A stretch of 64,000 nucleotides of DNA from JAOUGY01 sp963785075 (GCA_963785075.1 CAWATW010000007.1:478360-542359); one strand, 5' to 3'. Positions 1 to 9,520 are shown, counted from the stretch's first letter. The notes: generated by a model from the sequence alone, not told the origin. Program-made: numbers and translations.

Positions 1-151
1 CGGGCTGATCGATGCCTACGCCGAGCTCGTGACCGACGTGGGAGCGGACTACGTGTCCATCCAGGTGGCCTCCACCGACCCTGGTCGGCTCCTGGACATC
101 ATGCGCTCCGACGTGCTCCCCGAACTGCGGAGCCTCGACACCCAGGCGTGA
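1..151 (+). CDS. C-terminal fragment of a luciferase-like (LLM class) oxidoreductase
   Basis: This gene runs in from the left edge; only the last 49 codons and the TGA stop (149-151) are present. The readable tail, with AYAELVTDVGADYVSIQ followed by DPGRLLDIM and a terminal VLPELR, looks like the end of F420- or flavin-dependent luciferase-like monooxygenases, which usually close on a 'VLP.LR' helix. The cofactor-binding part lies outside the window, so neither cofactor nor substrate can be named. The assignment rests on this short tail only. Confidence 0.5.
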   Translation, partial: GLIDAYAELVTDVGADYVSIQVASTDPGRLLDIMRSDVLPELRSLDTQA

Positions 152-169
152 TCTGCCACGCTGAGGGGC

Positions 170-625
170 GTGGCGAAGCCGGCCTCCATATCAACCCTGC
201 GGATGGTCGGCGCCGGTCTGCTCATCGTCGGGCTTCTTGTCGTGGCGGCGAGCTGGGCCGTGTACGCGAGACATCGCGAGGTGGTCGCCGGCGGCACGGA
301 GGTCGCAGCCCAGGTCATCGAAAAGACCGAGGTGTTCGACACCGACGGCGCCACCGAGTTCCTGGTCGGGTACCGCTGGTCGACGGCGGCGGGCGCGTCT
401 CACGTCGGCGAATGGCCCATCGACCGCCAAGCTTGGAACGCCCTGACGATCGGGGATCCGATAGTGATCCGTTACCTGGAATCGGACCCGGATCTGTCGC
501 TGCCGGTCGGCTACGAGACCTCGGTCGGGCTCGCTGCATTCCTGACCGTGGTCGGGCTGCTTCTCGCTGCGATCGGAGTGGCCGGGCTGGTGATGCGTCC
601 GGCGCCCGACTCACCAGCCAGTTGA
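170..625 (+). CDS. DUF3592-type membrane protein
   Basis: A 151-residue protein starting at GTG 170, 18 bases after the preceding stop. It has a transmembrane helix near residues 10-33, a soluble middle of about 85 residues, and a second helix near 118-142. The middle contains a VGYRW strand, and GDPIVIRYLESDPDLSLPVG matches the family pattern in which a 'G..V.V.Y.P..P' segment precedes the last helix. The soluble part probably lies outside the membrane. The function of this family is unknown. The gene overlaps the convergent minus-strand gene by 15 bases at its 3' end. Confidence 0.6.
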   Translation: MAKPASISTLRMVGAGLLIVGLLVVAASWAVYARHREVVAGGTEVAAQVIEKTEVFDTDGATEFLVGYRWSTAAGASHVGEWPIDRQAWNALTIGDPIVIRYLESDPDLSLPVGYETSVGLAAFLTVVGLLLAAIGVAGLVMRPAPDSPAS

Positions 626-2278
626 GAAGACAGAACCGTTGAAGCCGTCGACGCACAGGGCATGCTCGAGCCGATCGCCGTGGCCGAGCGTGTCGATGTC
701 GATGTTCGTGACGGCCGGGATGTTGCGGGCTCTGGCGACTTCGAAGAGATGGGCCACCGGTGATCCGGCTGCGGTGACCAGACCCGAGGCCGTCCACAGC
801 AGAGGGGCGAGATCTCGATCGGGCTCGGAGGCGACGACCACATCGCGGGGCCGGTAGGCCGAGAGATCCGTTGGATCCGCTACGACAAACGCGCGGCCCG
901 ATCGGCGCCCGGGCGACGCCGGCACTCCGTCGGCGCGTCGACCGATGTGTGAGATGACCGCTGAGTCGAACTGGTCATACATGTCGACGCGGGTCGGAAG
1001 CTCCACGGGCGTGCCTGAGAGGATGTCGACGGCTGCAGAGATGTCGATGTGCCAAACCTCGGAAGGGGGGAGCCCCGGCCGGAGCGCAGTGAGCGCCTGT
1101 CGTACGCGACCGACCAGGGCCATCACCTCGCTGGCCGCCTCCAGGTCCGGCGTTCGCAGGCCCGCGATAGCGTCCAGCGCCGGTCTGGGATCTGGTTCGG
1201 CCAGGGCCGCCATCGTTTTCATCGCCTCCGACCACGCAATCGGCCGGGCACGGTTCCATACCTCAGCGGTCAATGACCGTGCCAACTCGTCGGCCCGGTC
1301 GATGGCCTTGAGCGGTCCGACATCGGCGGTGGCCGCCCTCGCCAGCTCGTCGATGAGCTCCGGGGCCATCCCCATCGACCACGGAAGCACGAACTGGCGA
1401 CCGAGCGCTCCAGGGGTCCGCCGCAGAACCTGACTCACTCTGACGGCCATCGGATGGTCGACATCGGCTGTCGGCTCCGAGTGTGGAGCGATCCTGCGAA
1501 TCGCACGTGTCAGCTGGAACAGCACGACGTCGTCGTCTGAGAGAGCCCAGTCGAAGGCCGTGATGCCCAGTTCATCGCTTGCCCGCTCGAGCAGTTCGAC
1601 GAGTCGGCGGCGAGTCGAGGCGTCGAGCGAGCTCTCTGCGCCCCGGTCGTCGACCTTGCCATCGAGGAGCAACGCCGATGAGCCTTCGGCCACCAGGATC
1701 TCGACGCCGCCCCTCACCGTTCGGGCGACACCGCCGTATCTGGCAGTCACGAAGGGCTGGATGAGGATCGCCATCGGCACCGATCCCGGCGGGATCCCCG
1801 CGGCCTCGGCCCGCATCAGCGTCGAGTGCGTGAAGGCGGATGCCCAACAGCTCCTCACCGCGGGCTCGACGTCGTCGACATGGGTCGCTGTGAAGGACTC
1901 GAAGGCGCCCGCCCACTCACCGTTGTCCTCCAGGAGGCTCGACGAGCGCACGATGACCGGGATGCCCAGGGAGCGCACGCCTTCTTCGAGCGCGTGTGAG
2001 ACGGCGATCGGTAGCGGATGTTGCGCCATCGTGAGGCGTGCGCCGCCAGGCCCGCGTTCTCGGAGGGCCGACAGCCCGAGCTGCATCGTCGGGATCGAAA
2101 CCGGCGCAGGTATCACGATTCCGGGCAGAACCGGCAGTCCCGCCCGACGAGCACGCGCCAACCAGGCGGCCTTGGCTCCGGCCACCGTCGGGTCCATCGC
2201 CGCAGTGGCGTCGAGATCGAGTATCGAGTCGTTCACGTGGGTCCGCAGTCCTCGGGCGGATGCTGCGCCCGACGTCAT
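611..2278 (-). CDS. PEP/pyruvate-binding and PEP-utilising domain protein
   Basis: A 555-residue protein resembling a short PEP synthase, pyruvate phosphate dikinase or rifampicin phosphotransferase. The N-terminal ATP-grasp-like part has VIVRSSSLLEDNGEWAGAFES, the usual nucleotide-binding signature. The C-terminal swivelling domain contains GSPVAHLFEVARARNIPAV, whose histidine sits where the phosphorylated histidine of PEP-utilising enzymes is found. It is much shorter than classical PEP synthase (about 800 residues) and has no recognisable PEP-binding TIM barrel, so it may transfer phosphate to another acceptor. It lies 35 bases downstream of the F420-type reductase gene on the same strand and is probably cotranscribed. 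The substrate is unknown. Confidence 0.6.
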   Translation of the reverse strand: MTSGAASARGLRTHVNDSILDLDATAAMDPTVAGAKAAWLARARRAGLPVLPGIVIPAPVSIPTMQLGLSALRERGPGGARLTMAQHPLPIAVSHALEEGVRSLGIPVIVRSSSLLEDNGEWAGAFESFTATHVDDVEPAVRSCWASAFTHSTLMRAEAAGIPPGSVPMAILIQPFVTARYGGVARTVRGGVEILVAEGSSALLLDGKVDDRGAESSLDASTRRRLVELLERASDELGITAFDWALSDDDVVLFQLTRAIRRIAPHSEPTADVDHPMAVRVSQVLRRTPGALGRQFVLPWSMGMAPELIDELARAATADVGPLKAIDRADELARSLTAEVWNRARPIAWSEAMKTMAALAEPDPRPALDAIAGLRTPDLEAASEVMALVGRVRQALTALRPGLPPSEVWHIDISAAVDILSGTPVELPTRVDMYDQFDSAVISHIGRRADGVPASPGRRSGRAFVVADPTDLSAYRPRDVVVASEPDRDLAPLLWTASGLVTAAGSPVAHLFEVARARNIPAVTNIDIDTLGHGDRLEHALCVDGFNGSVFSTGW

Positions 2279-2313
2279 GCCACATTCCTAGCAACCTGGA
2301 CTTCGGCGTGGAG

Positions 2314-2700
2314 TCAATCGAAGCGGATTTCGATCATCGGTGCCTCCGCCACGAGTCGGTCTCGCTCCGCTTGTGAGCGGTACCAGTGGACTTCTGAGTC
2401 CGATTGTGAGAAGAACCGCCGTCTCCGCTCGAAGTCGAGCACCTCCGCGGCGTGGCCGGGGTGATCCGATTCCCCCGCGTGGACGATGACGCGGGGGTCG
2501 GCCCGAACGTTCGCCAGCCAATGGCGCGGGCCCGGGGTCCCCGTCACGATGAAGCTCTGTTCGAAGTGGAACCACCAGATCTCGATGCGTGACGGGCGGC
2601 CGGTTCTTCGCCCAAAGGTGGTCAGGTCGATGGTGCGGATGTGGGCGAGGCGGTTGGTCGTGGCTTGGTCCAAAGGCATGGCAGCAGCGTACGAGTTCAA
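2314..2700 (-). CDS. Deazaflavin (F420)-dependent nitroreductase-family protein
   Basis: A 128-residue protein of the Ddn/DUF385 type, a split-barrel fold that binds F420 in actinobacteria. The segment LTTFGRRTGRPSRIEIWWF corresponds to the family signature 'TTGRKSG..R..PL.Y', and HWLANVRADPRVIVH corresponds to 'W..NL.A.P.V.V'. An alternative start is the methionine 7 codons in (2679). The direction of the reaction and the substrate cannot be read from sequence. It is the first gene of a probable two-gene minus-strand unit with the PEP-utilising-domain gene and is divergent from the ABC ATPase gene at 2759. Confidence 0.7.
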   Translation of the reverse strand: MNSYAAAMPLDQATTNRLAHIRTIDLTTFGRRTGRPSRIEIWWFHFEQSFIVTGTPGPRHWLANVRADPRVIVHAGESDHPGHAAEVLDFERRRRFFSQSDSEVHWYRSQAERDRLVAEAPMIEIRFD

Positions 2701-2758
2701 GTGGGGTTGAAGTCAAGGTGGTCTCGGCCCGACTCCGTAGTCCGTATCATGCCGGGCC

Positions 2759-3586
2759 ATGGACAGCCGCAATCCCGTCGTGTCACTCCAGGGTGTGACC
2801 GTCATCAAGAGCGGCAAGCGCTTGCTCGAAGACGTCTCGTGGCAGATCCTCCCGGGAGAACGCTGGGTGTTGTTCGGCGCCAACGGATCCGGGAAGACGA
2901 CGCTCATGGAGGTCGTATCGAGCTACCTCTTTCCGGCGCGGGGATCGGTCCGACTGCTGGGAGAGAGACTCGGCAAGGCCGATGTTCGCGAACTGCGTCC
3001 CCGGATCGGATACGTGGGGGCGGCGCCTGCCGCGCTGGTCCGGACGACGTTTCCGTCTGTTGAAGTGGTGCTCACCGGAATGCATGCGAGCTTCGTCGAC
3101 ACCCGGTGGCACGATTACCACCCCGCCGACTGGGATCGGGCACGCGAATGTCTGCGCCGTATGCATGCCGAGCATCTGGCAGAGCGCGAATTCGGCACGA
3201 TGTCCGAAGGTGAGAAGAAGCGAGTCCTCATAGCGAGGAGCCTCATGGCGAGCCCGGAGTTGCTGCTGCTCGACGAGCCGGCGGTCGGACTCGACCTCGG
3301 CGCCCGCGAGCGGCTGGTGGAATCGCTGGCTGCCCTGGCAGGAGACGGCGACCCGACACCGGTGGTGCTGGTCACCCACCATGTGGAAGAGATCCCACCG
3401 GGTTTTGGTCACATCATCATGCTGTCAGGCGGCCGTGTGGTCGCCAACGGATCGATCGCCGATGTGTTGACCGCCGAGAGCTTGAGCACCGCCTTCGGCA
3501 TGCCCCTCCGTCTGGAGCTGACGGATCGCCGTTGGCGGGCCTGGTCTCCGATCGAAGGCGACACGTCCGACCCGATCGCAGGGTGA
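2759..3586 (+). CDS. ABC transporter ATP-binding protein
   Basis: A 275-residue single-domain ABC ATPase starting at ATG 2759. The Walker A motif is GANGSGKTT, the signature is MSEGEKKRVLIARSL (SEGEK in place of the usual SGGQQ), Walker B is LLLLDEP, and the switch histidine lies in VTHHVEEIP. The 'HHVEEI' ending resembles the ModF/YlmA group of ABC ATPases. No permease gene is adjacent, so the partner and substrate are unknown. The gene is divergent from the F420-type reductase gene, with 58 bases between them, and convergent with the L-2-hydroxyglutarate oxidase gene, 18 bases away. Confidence 0.8.
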   Translation: MDSRNPVVSLQGVTVIKSGKRLLEDVSWQILPGERWVLFGANGSGKTTLMEVVSSYLFPARGSVRLLGERLGKADVRELRPRIGYVGAAPAALVRTTFPSVEVVLTGMHASFVDTRWHDYHPADWDRARECLRRMHAEHLAEREFGTMSEGEKKRVLIARSLMASPELLLLDEPAVGLDLGARERLVESLAALAGDGDPTPVVLVTHHVEEIPPGFGHIIMLSGGRVVANGSIADVLTAESLSTAFGMPLRLELTDRRWRAWSPIEGDTSDPIAG

Positions 3587-3604
3587 CGAGCGGCCGAGCG
3601 CCGA

Positions 3605-4810
3605 TCAGGCCGAAGACTTCAGTCGTTCGGAGACGAGGCCGGCGATGTGTTCACCGATGGCCAAGCTGGCCGTTGCGGCAGGCGATGGGGCGTTGAGCAC
3701 ATGGACGGATCGGTCACCGGTCATGATGGCGAAGTCGTCGACGAGCTGTCCGTCGGTGGTCAGAGCCTGGGCTCGGATGCCGGCACCCCCTGGCATCAGA
3801 TGTTCGGCGCGGATCTCAGGCACCAGCGTCCGAGCACTTCGGGCGTAGGTCGAACGGCGGGCGGAACGCCACGCCTCGGCGATGCCGGTACGCCAGTACT
3901 TGCGGACGAGCGGTCGCACACCCGGGTACGTGACCGTCTCCCACACGTCGGACAGGTCGGGCTTGGTGCCGCGATAGTGCTCTCGTCCCATCGCCGGAAC
4001 GGCGTTGGGACCCACTTCTACCGAGCCATCGACTCTCCGCGTGAAATGGACCCCGAGGAAGGGGAATCGCGGGTCAGGCACCGGGTAGATCAATGCCTTC
4101 ACCAGCTCGGCAGCGTCAGGAGTCAGCGTGTAATACTCTCCGCGGAACGGCACGATCTTCACGGATGGGATCAGCCCAGCCATCTCCGCCACGCGGTCCG
4201 AATGCAGTCCGGCGCAATTGACGAGCACCCTCGCACGATGGGTCTCGGATGCAGTGTTCACTTCGACACCGTCGGAATCGGATGCGATCCGTTGTGCCGC
4301 CGACCCGAGTCGAACCTCCCCGGGTAGCCGATCGGCGAGTGTGCGCGTCACCGCCGAATAGTCCAAGACCCCGGCTTCAGGTACGTACAGCGCAGCAATC
4401 CCCGTCGAATGTGGTTCGATCTCCCGCAACTCGCTCCGGTCGAGGCGCCGTATCCCGATGAGGCCGTTCGCGGTGCCACGTCGATGCAGTTCGTCCATCG
4501 CCGGGAGCTCATGGGGGTGCGAAGCGACGACGACCTTGCCACTGCGATTGAAGGCAATGCCGTTCGTCTCGCAGTAGTCGGCCATCGCTCGCTGTCCCCG
4601 AACGCACAACATCGCCTTGAGCGACCCGGGCTTGTAGTAGAGGCCGCTGTGGAGCACGCCACTGTTGTGCCCTGTCTGGTGCATGCCGACCTGAGGTTCC
4701 TTGTCGATCACCACGATCGCAGCACCAGGATTGGCCTCGGCCACCGCCTTCGCCGTCGCCAGGCCCACGATCCCGGCCCCGATCACGCACACGTCATGTC
4801 GAGTGGTCAT
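3605..4810 (-). CDS. lhgO: L-2-hydroxyglutarate oxidase (FAD-dependent)
   Basis: A 401-residue FAD-dependent oxidoreductase expected to oxidise L-2-hydroxyglutarate to 2-oxoglutarate and pass electrons to the membrane quinone pool. The N-terminus has the FAD-binding Rossmann motif VIGAGIVGLATAKAV. QTGHNSGVLHSGLYYKPGS is the hallmark of the LhgO group of the DAO superfamily. The reading frame is open further upstream, but that extension is arginine/proline-rich and contains no fold, so the ATG at 4810 (MTTRHDV) is chosen. The 5' side faces a 396-base region of heptamer repeats. It is convergent with the ABC ATPase gene. Confidence 0.85.
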   Translation of the reverse strand: MTTRHDVCVIGAGIVGLATAKAVAEANPGAAIVVIDKEPQVGMHQTGHNSGVLHSGLYYKPGSLKAMLCVRGQRAMADYCETNGIAFNRSGKVVVASHPHELPAMDELHRRGTANGLIGIRRLDRSELREIEPHSTGIAALYVPEAGVLDYSAVTRTLADRLPGEVRLGSAAQRIASDSDGVEVNTASETHRARVLVNCAGLHSDRVAEMAGLIPSVKIVPFRGEYYTLTPDAAELVKALIYPVPDPRFPFLGVHFTRRVDGSVEVGPNAVPAMGREHYRGTKPDLSDVWETVTYPGVRPLVRKYWRTGIAEAWRSARRSTYARSARTLVPEIRAEHLMPGGAGIRAQALTTDGQLVDDFAIMTGDRSVHVLNAPSPAATASLAIGEHIAGLVSERLKSSA

Positions 4811-4867
4811 CGCCGACAGCGTAGACCCGGTCGAGGCACGCGGCAGACCGCCGCCGGGAGGAGGGGC

Positions 4868-5046
4868 TACGGCAGACGGAAGGCGGCCGACAGCCCACGC
4901 AGTACGTAGAACGTTCAACGTAAGCCGTTCTACGTAGTCGGCGGTCGGACCGCATACGGCCCCTCTGGTGTACGTAGAACGTTCTACCTAATACGTAGGT
5001 ACGGAGAACGTTCTACGTAGAACGTAGGTTCGTAGAACGTTACGCC
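4868..5046. repeat. Intergenic heptamer array, ACGTNNN and CGGCNNN words
   Basis: This is most of the 396-base gap between the divergent lhgO and molybdopterin oxidoreductase genes. From 4868 a short stretch cycles CGGC words at 7-base steps; from about 4901 the words ACGTAGA and ACGTTCT recur at multiples of 7, with drift. Because ACGTAGA and ACGTTCT are near-complementary, parts read as palindromes. No coding frame is present. It belongs to the same family as the arrays near 22.8, 38.1, 59.6-59.9 and 60.7 kb. Confidence 0.8.
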
Positions 5047-5206
5047 GGGATCCCGAGGCGAGGAAGGGGGCACTCACCCGAGACCCCGGCGGTCATATGA
5101 TCGACCACGTTCCCGGGTTCACAAGGGTTGAAGGATGTTCGACCGGCGTGTCTAGTCACCTCCGATCCGGGTGTCGCCGGCCGCCGAGACCGGTAGGCTC
5201 CGGCCG

Positions 5207-7228
5207 ATGGAGACTGTGCTCGGAACCTGTCATCACGACTGCCCTGATTCGTGCGGCTGGGTGGTGACCGTCGACGACGGGCGGGCCGTGAAGATTAGGG
5301 GCAACCCGGACCATCCGTATTCGCGCGGCGAGCTGTGCCCCAAGGTGAACCGTTTCCTCGATCGGGTGTACAGCCCCGATCGGCTCCTTCATCCTCTGCG
5401 TCGGATCGGTGCCAAAGGCTCAGGGAACTTCGAGCGCTGCAGCTGGGACGATGCCATTTCCGCCGTGGTCGAGCGGGTGGGCAACATCGTCGAACGGCAT
5501 GGCGGAGAGTCGATCCTCCCGTGGTCGTCCGCCGGGACCCAGGGGCTCATCCAGATGAGCTCGCTGGATCGACGCTTCTTCGAAGGCTTGGGTGCGTCAC
5601 TTCTGACGGGATCATTGTGTGGGGCCACGGCGGGCGCAGGCACCGCGGCGACGTACGGGACATCGCGGGCAGCCGATCCGATGATGGTGAGACATGCTCG
5701 CCTCGTGATCCTGTGGGGGACGAACACTCGCCTCACCAACCGACACTTGTGGCCGTTCGTCGAAGAAGCGCGAGCGAACGGCGCTCGGGTGGTGGTGATC
5801 GATCCGATGCGGACGATGACCGCAGAGTCGGCGGATTGGTTCATCCAGCCGCTCCCGGGAACCGACACGGCGTTGATGCTCGGCATGATGCACGTCCTCA
5901 TCCGGGATGGCCTGGTGGACGCGGAGTACATCGATTCGTACGCGTCGGGTTTCGAAAGCCTCGAGCAGCACGTCGCTGATTGGACCCCGGAGCGGGCCGC
6001 GTCGGTGTGCGGGGTGCCGGCCGTGGACATCGAGCAGCTCGCCCGTGCCTACGGCACGTCCAAGCCCGCCTTCATCCGGACGCTGATCGGTGCGGAGCAT
6101 CACGAGAACGGCGCGATGTTCTTCCGCACACTCGCCTGTCTGCCCGTTCTCACCGGCTCGTGGCGCGTGCCGGGCGGTGGCCTGGCCCGGAGTGTGGGCT
6201 CCTGGATGTCGGTGAACGTGGACTCTTCGGTCTACGACCCCGACCTCCGCGCGGATCGCCGCTCGATCAACATGAATCATCTCGGCCGTGCGCTCACCGA
6301 TGAGGAAATGGCCCCTCCGATCCACGGCCTCTTCGTTTGGAACGGGAACCCGCTCGTCAGCGTGCCGAACGCCTCCGCCATTCGGCGTGGTCTGGAGCGC
6401 GACGACCTGTTCACCGTGGTGAGCGAGCAGTTCATGACGGACACCGCCCGTCATGCCGATGTGATCTTCCCGGCCACGACCCAGATCGAACAGGTCGACG
6501 CAGTGGAGAGTTGGGGACACCTCTACCTGGGGTGGAACGAAAGGGCTATCGATCCGCTGGGCGAGGCGGTCCCCAACACCGAGTTGTGGAGGCGACTTGC
6601 TCGCGGCTTCGGGATGCAGGATCCGCTGTTCGAGCTCGACGACGAGGCGCTCATTCGTTTGGCGTTCGTGGGGGTCGATGAGGCGCTTCTCAGGAAGCAG
6701 GGTTTTGTGAGGGTGGACGTTCCCGACGAGTTGATGCCGTACGCCAACGGTGGCTTTGGAACCCCTGACGGGAAGGCTCAGCTCTGGTCGGAGGAGCTCC
6801 TCGAGGCGGGTTTGCCCGGGCTCCCCGACTTCTCACCTGCCACCGACGAGCCGAACGGTTTCCCTCTGGGCCTGCTGACGCCGAAGGCTCACACGAGATT
6901 CCTGAACACCTCGTACACGCAGCTGCCGAAGCACGGTCCTGCGGAGGGCGGCCCGTATGTCGAATTGTCGGCGGAAGACGCGTCCTCACGGTCGATCGCC
7001 GACGGCGACATCGCCCGGGTCTGGAACGACCGTGCCGAGCTCCGGCTCGTCGCCAGGGTCGGAGAGCGGATGAGGCCCGGCATCGTCGCGATACCTTTCG
7101 GATGGTGGTCCGGCGATCACATGGACGGGCAGACCGCCAACGACCTCACCAGCGACACGCTCACCGACTGGGGCGGGGGTGTCGCCTATTCCGGCACCCG
7201 GGTTCAGGTGGAAGCCATCAAGCCCTGA
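5207..7228 (+). CDS. Molybdopterin oxidoreductase (formate-dehydrogenase-like)
   Basis: A 673-residue member of the DMSO-reductase superfamily. The N-terminal [4Fe-4S] motif is C8, C12, C16 and C44 (CHHDCPDSC, then ELCPK). A cysteine in GSLCGAT (about residue 138) is a possible Mo/W ligand. VILWGTNTRLTNRHLWPF and VVVIDPMRTMTAESAD are typical cofactor-binding segments, and the C-terminal region (LNTSYTQLPKH onward) is the usual molydopterin dinucleotide-binding barrel. There is no Tat signal, so it is probably cytoplasmic. ATG 5207 is preferred over an in-frame upstream GTG (5171) because the Fe-S motif begins right after it. No partner subunit is adjacent; the substrate is unknown. Confidence 0.8.
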   Translation: METVLGTCHHDCPDSCGWVVTVDDGRAVKIRGNPDHPYSRGELCPKVNRFLDRVYSPDRLLHPLRRIGAKGSGNFERCSWDDAISAVVERVGNIVERHGGESILPWSSAGTQGLIQMSSLDRRFFEGLGASLLTGSLCGATAGAGTAATYGTSRAADPMMVRHARLVILWGTNTRLTNRHLWPFVEEARANGARVVVIDPMRTMTAESADWFIQPLPGTDTALMLGMMHVLIRDGLVDAEYIDSYASGFESLEQHVADWTPERAASVCGVPAVDIEQLARAYGTSKPAFIRTLIGAEHHENGAMFFRTLACLPVLTGSWRVPGGGLARSVGSWMSVNVDSSVYDPDLRADRRSINMNHLGRALTDEEMAPPIHGLFVWNGNPLVSVPNASAIRRGLERDDLFTVVSEQFMTDTARHADVIFPATTQIEQVDAVESWGHLYLGWNERAIDPLGEAVPNTELWRRLARGFGMQDPLFELDDEALIRLAFVGVDEALLRKQGFVRVDVPDELMPYANGGFGTPDGKAQLWSEELLEAGLPGLPDFSPATDEPNGFPLGLLTPKAHTRFLNTSYTQLPKHGPAEGGPYVELSAEDASSRSIADGDIARVWNDRAELRLVARVGERMRPGIVAIPFGWWSGDHMDGQTANDLTSDTLTDWGGGVAYSGTRVQVEAIKP

Positions 7229-7273
7229 AATTGCGTAGCTCAGTGCCGGATACGGCACTGGCGTACGCAATTT
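7228..7273 (+). terminator. Two-part hairpin after the molybdopterin oxidoreductase gene
   Basis: The last base of the stop codon begins a stem of 10 perfect pairs (7228-7237 with 7264-7273). A 3/3 internal loop follows, then 8 more pairs (7241-7248 with 7253-7260) around a GATA loop. The outer stem starts AAATT, so the 3' arm ends AATTT. It is probably an intrinsic terminator and, being nearly symmetric, could work in both directions. Confidence 0.55.
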
Positions 7274-7337
7274 CGATCCAGCGGACCGCTGCGGCTCCCG
7301 ATACGTGTGAGGTTGCCGCTCCGAGGTTCCTGCTCGT

Positions 7338-9512
7338 ATGGACACGCTCCCGCTCAAGCCACGTCGTGGCGACCGCCTCTCCCGCCGCCTGGTGGTGGCG
7401 GCACTCGCCGCTGCCCTGGTGGGTGCCCTGTCGTGGGGGATAGCGGCGCGGCCATCGTCTGCGCTCGCCGGTCGTTCCTCGTGGGCCGCGGCGCCGGTGA
7501 CGCTCGACGACGGCTTGGAGGCGGTGGCGACGATCGAGGGCCAGACGTTCACCGTGCACACCGTGGGCGGGGCGCGGACCTTCCTTCCGGGCGTGAACCT
7601 GGGGGTGACCGTGCCGGGCCGCTATCCCGGCGAGCTGCAGTTGACCGCCGAGGACTACCGGCGCTGGTTCCCGCAGATGATCGAGATGGGGTTTCGGGCG
7701 ATCCGCGTCTACACGGTCCACCCTCCGGCCTTCTACACCGAGCTCGAACGCTTCAACCGTGAGCATGCCGACACCCCGCTCTACCTCGTCCATGGGATCT
7801 GGCCGCCCGAGGAGCTCATGTTCGAGACCGAAGACCTGTGGGATCCGGAGGTCGTGGAGGCGTTCGAGCACGAGATCGATCAGGCGGTGGCCGCGGTGCA
7901 CGGTGAGCTCGACGCCTATCACCTGCGTCCGGAGTTCGGAGCGTACGAGGGCGACGTCTCGCCGTGGCTCGTTGCATGGGCGATCGGCGCGGAATGGGAA
8001 CCGACGATCATCGACGCATCGGATCGGCACAACGCCGGACTGACACCGTATCTGGGCGAGCTCGTCTCCGCTGCGGGCGGGGCCACCCCGACGGAGACCT
8101 GGCTGGCGTCGATGTTCGACCATCTGGCGATCGCCCAGTCGGAACGAGGCAGATCGGTTCCGTTCACCTTCGTCAACTGGCCGACCACCGACCCGCTCCA
8201 TCATCCGGCGGAGCCCAACCCCGGCACCGAGGACTTGGTCTCGATCGATGCCAACAACATCGACACGTCGGGTTGGGCCGGAGGGCAGTTCGCCAGCTAT
8301 CACGCCTACCCCTACTTCCCGGACTTCCTCCGTCACGAATACGTGGAGGCCGCTGATCCGTACGCTGCGTACCTCGAGGAGTTGGCCACGCATCACGCGG
8401 GGATGCCCGTGATGATCACCGAGTACGGGGTCTCCGGAGGTTGGGCGTTCGCCCACGACGAGCCGAACGGCAGAACCCACGGGATGCATCGGGAGCCGGA
8501 GCAGATGGCGGTCGATGCAGAACTCTTGCGGGTGATCCACGACCAGGGCCTCGCCGGGGGATTCGTGTTCGAATGGACCGACGAGTGGTTCAAGTTCACG
8601 TGGAACACGCTCGCCTACATGCACCCGGATGATCGTCGGGCGATGTGGCACGACATGTACACCAATGAGTCGTTCTTCGGCGTCGTCTCCGTGGAGCCCG
8701 GCTCCGGTGGGCCTCCGATCGTGATCGACGGCGCGGATGACGACTGGGACGAGGGCGTGGTGCTGGCCGGCGGAGGCGGGATCGAGGAGACCTTCGACGA
8801 TCTCTTCGGAGGCGTGTTTGCCGGACTGTTCGATGGTGATGGCGCTGCCAAGCTAGAGGTGACGCACGACCCGTCGTTCCTGTACGTCCACGTCCGCACG
8901 GCGAAATCGTGGGACGGGACGCCGTTCGCCATCGAGTTTTCCCCGGCCGAGCCTGCAGACGCGCCTGCCGTGAGCCGGATCGTCGTGGACCCGGCAGGAT
9001 CGCGCCTCGAATGGTGGTCCGAGTTCGATCCTTTCCTTGCGCACCATGGGTCACGTGCGACCGAGTTCGTCCCCACGCCACAGGACGCCGAAGGCTGGAA
9101 CCCGATTCGGCTTCTGACGGCCCGGGTCCAGCACGCTCCCTGGGGTGAGGTCTTCGATGCGGAGCTCCTCGACGTGTCGCAGCACGTTCGTGGCAGTTCC
9201 GATCCCGAAGATGCCGGCTTCGACAGCCGGGCGGGATGGGAGGCGGACGGTTCGACCATCGAGATCCGCATTCCGTGGCTCGCACTCGGGATGTCGGATC
9301 CGTCGAGTCTCACGATGCTCGACGTCGACGACGACGGGCTCGTGACCGGCAGGAGCATCACGGGCCTCCGCCTTGCCCTTTCCGGTGATTCCGGACTCGA
9401 AGCTCACGGCGTGTACTCGTGGAACCCGTGGTCGGCCGTCGAGTGGCACGAGCGCCCGAAGGTCGGCGTCGAGGTGTTCGCGCAGACGAACATCGAGCTC
9501 GGCGGGCGCTGA
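7338..9512 (+). CDS. Membrane-anchored glycoside-hydrolase-like protein
   Basis: A 724-residue protein with a basic N-terminus and one hydrophobic segment (residues 18-38), so it is exported or anchored. Residues about 80-450 look like a TIM-barrel glycoside hydrolase: GVNLGVTVPG near the barrel start, AWAIGAEWEP with a candidate acid/base E219, N280 in TFVNWP, and MITEYGVSGG with a candidate nucleophile E362. The remainder (about 480-724) has beta-rich segments and may bind carbohydrate. I could not assign a GH family. It converges on a GT2 polysaccharide-synthase gene, so it may act on the polymer made there; this is inference from position. Confidence 0.6.
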   Translation: MDTLPLKPRRGDRLSRRLVVAALAAALVGALSWGIAARPSSALAGRSSWAAAPVTLDDGLEAVATIEGQTFTVHTVGGARTFLPGVNLGVTVPGRYPGELQLTAEDYRRWFPQMIEMGFRAIRVYTVHPPAFYTELERFNREHADTPLYLVHGIWPPEELMFETEDLWDPEVVEAFEHEIDQAVAAVHGELDAYHLRPEFGAYEGDVSPWLVAWAIGAEWEPTIIDASDRHNAGLTPYLGELVSAAGGATPTETWLASMFDHLAIAQSERGRSVPFTFVNWPTTDPLHHPAEPNPGTEDLVSIDANNIDTSGWAGGQFASYHAYPYFPDFLRHEYVEAADPYAAYLEELATHHAGMPVMITEYGVSGGWAFAHDEPNGRTHGMHREPEQMAVDAELLRVIHDQGLAGGFVFEWTDEWFKFTWNTLAYMHPDDRRAMWHDMYTNESFFGVVSVEPGSGGPPIVIDGADDDWDEGVVLAGGGGIEETFDDLFGGVFAGLFDGDGAAKLEVTHDPSFLYVHVRTAKSWDGTPFAIEFSPAEPADAPAVSRIVVDPAGSRLEWWSEFDPFLAHHGSRATEFVPTPQDAEGWNPIRLLTARVQHAPWGEVFDAELLDVSQHVRGSSDPEDAGFDSRAGWEADGSTIEIRIPWLALGMSDPSSLTMLDVDDDGLVTGRSITGLRLALSGDSGLEAHGVYSWNPWSAVEWHERPKVGVEVFAQTNIELGGR

Positions 9513-9520
9513 CCCGAGCA

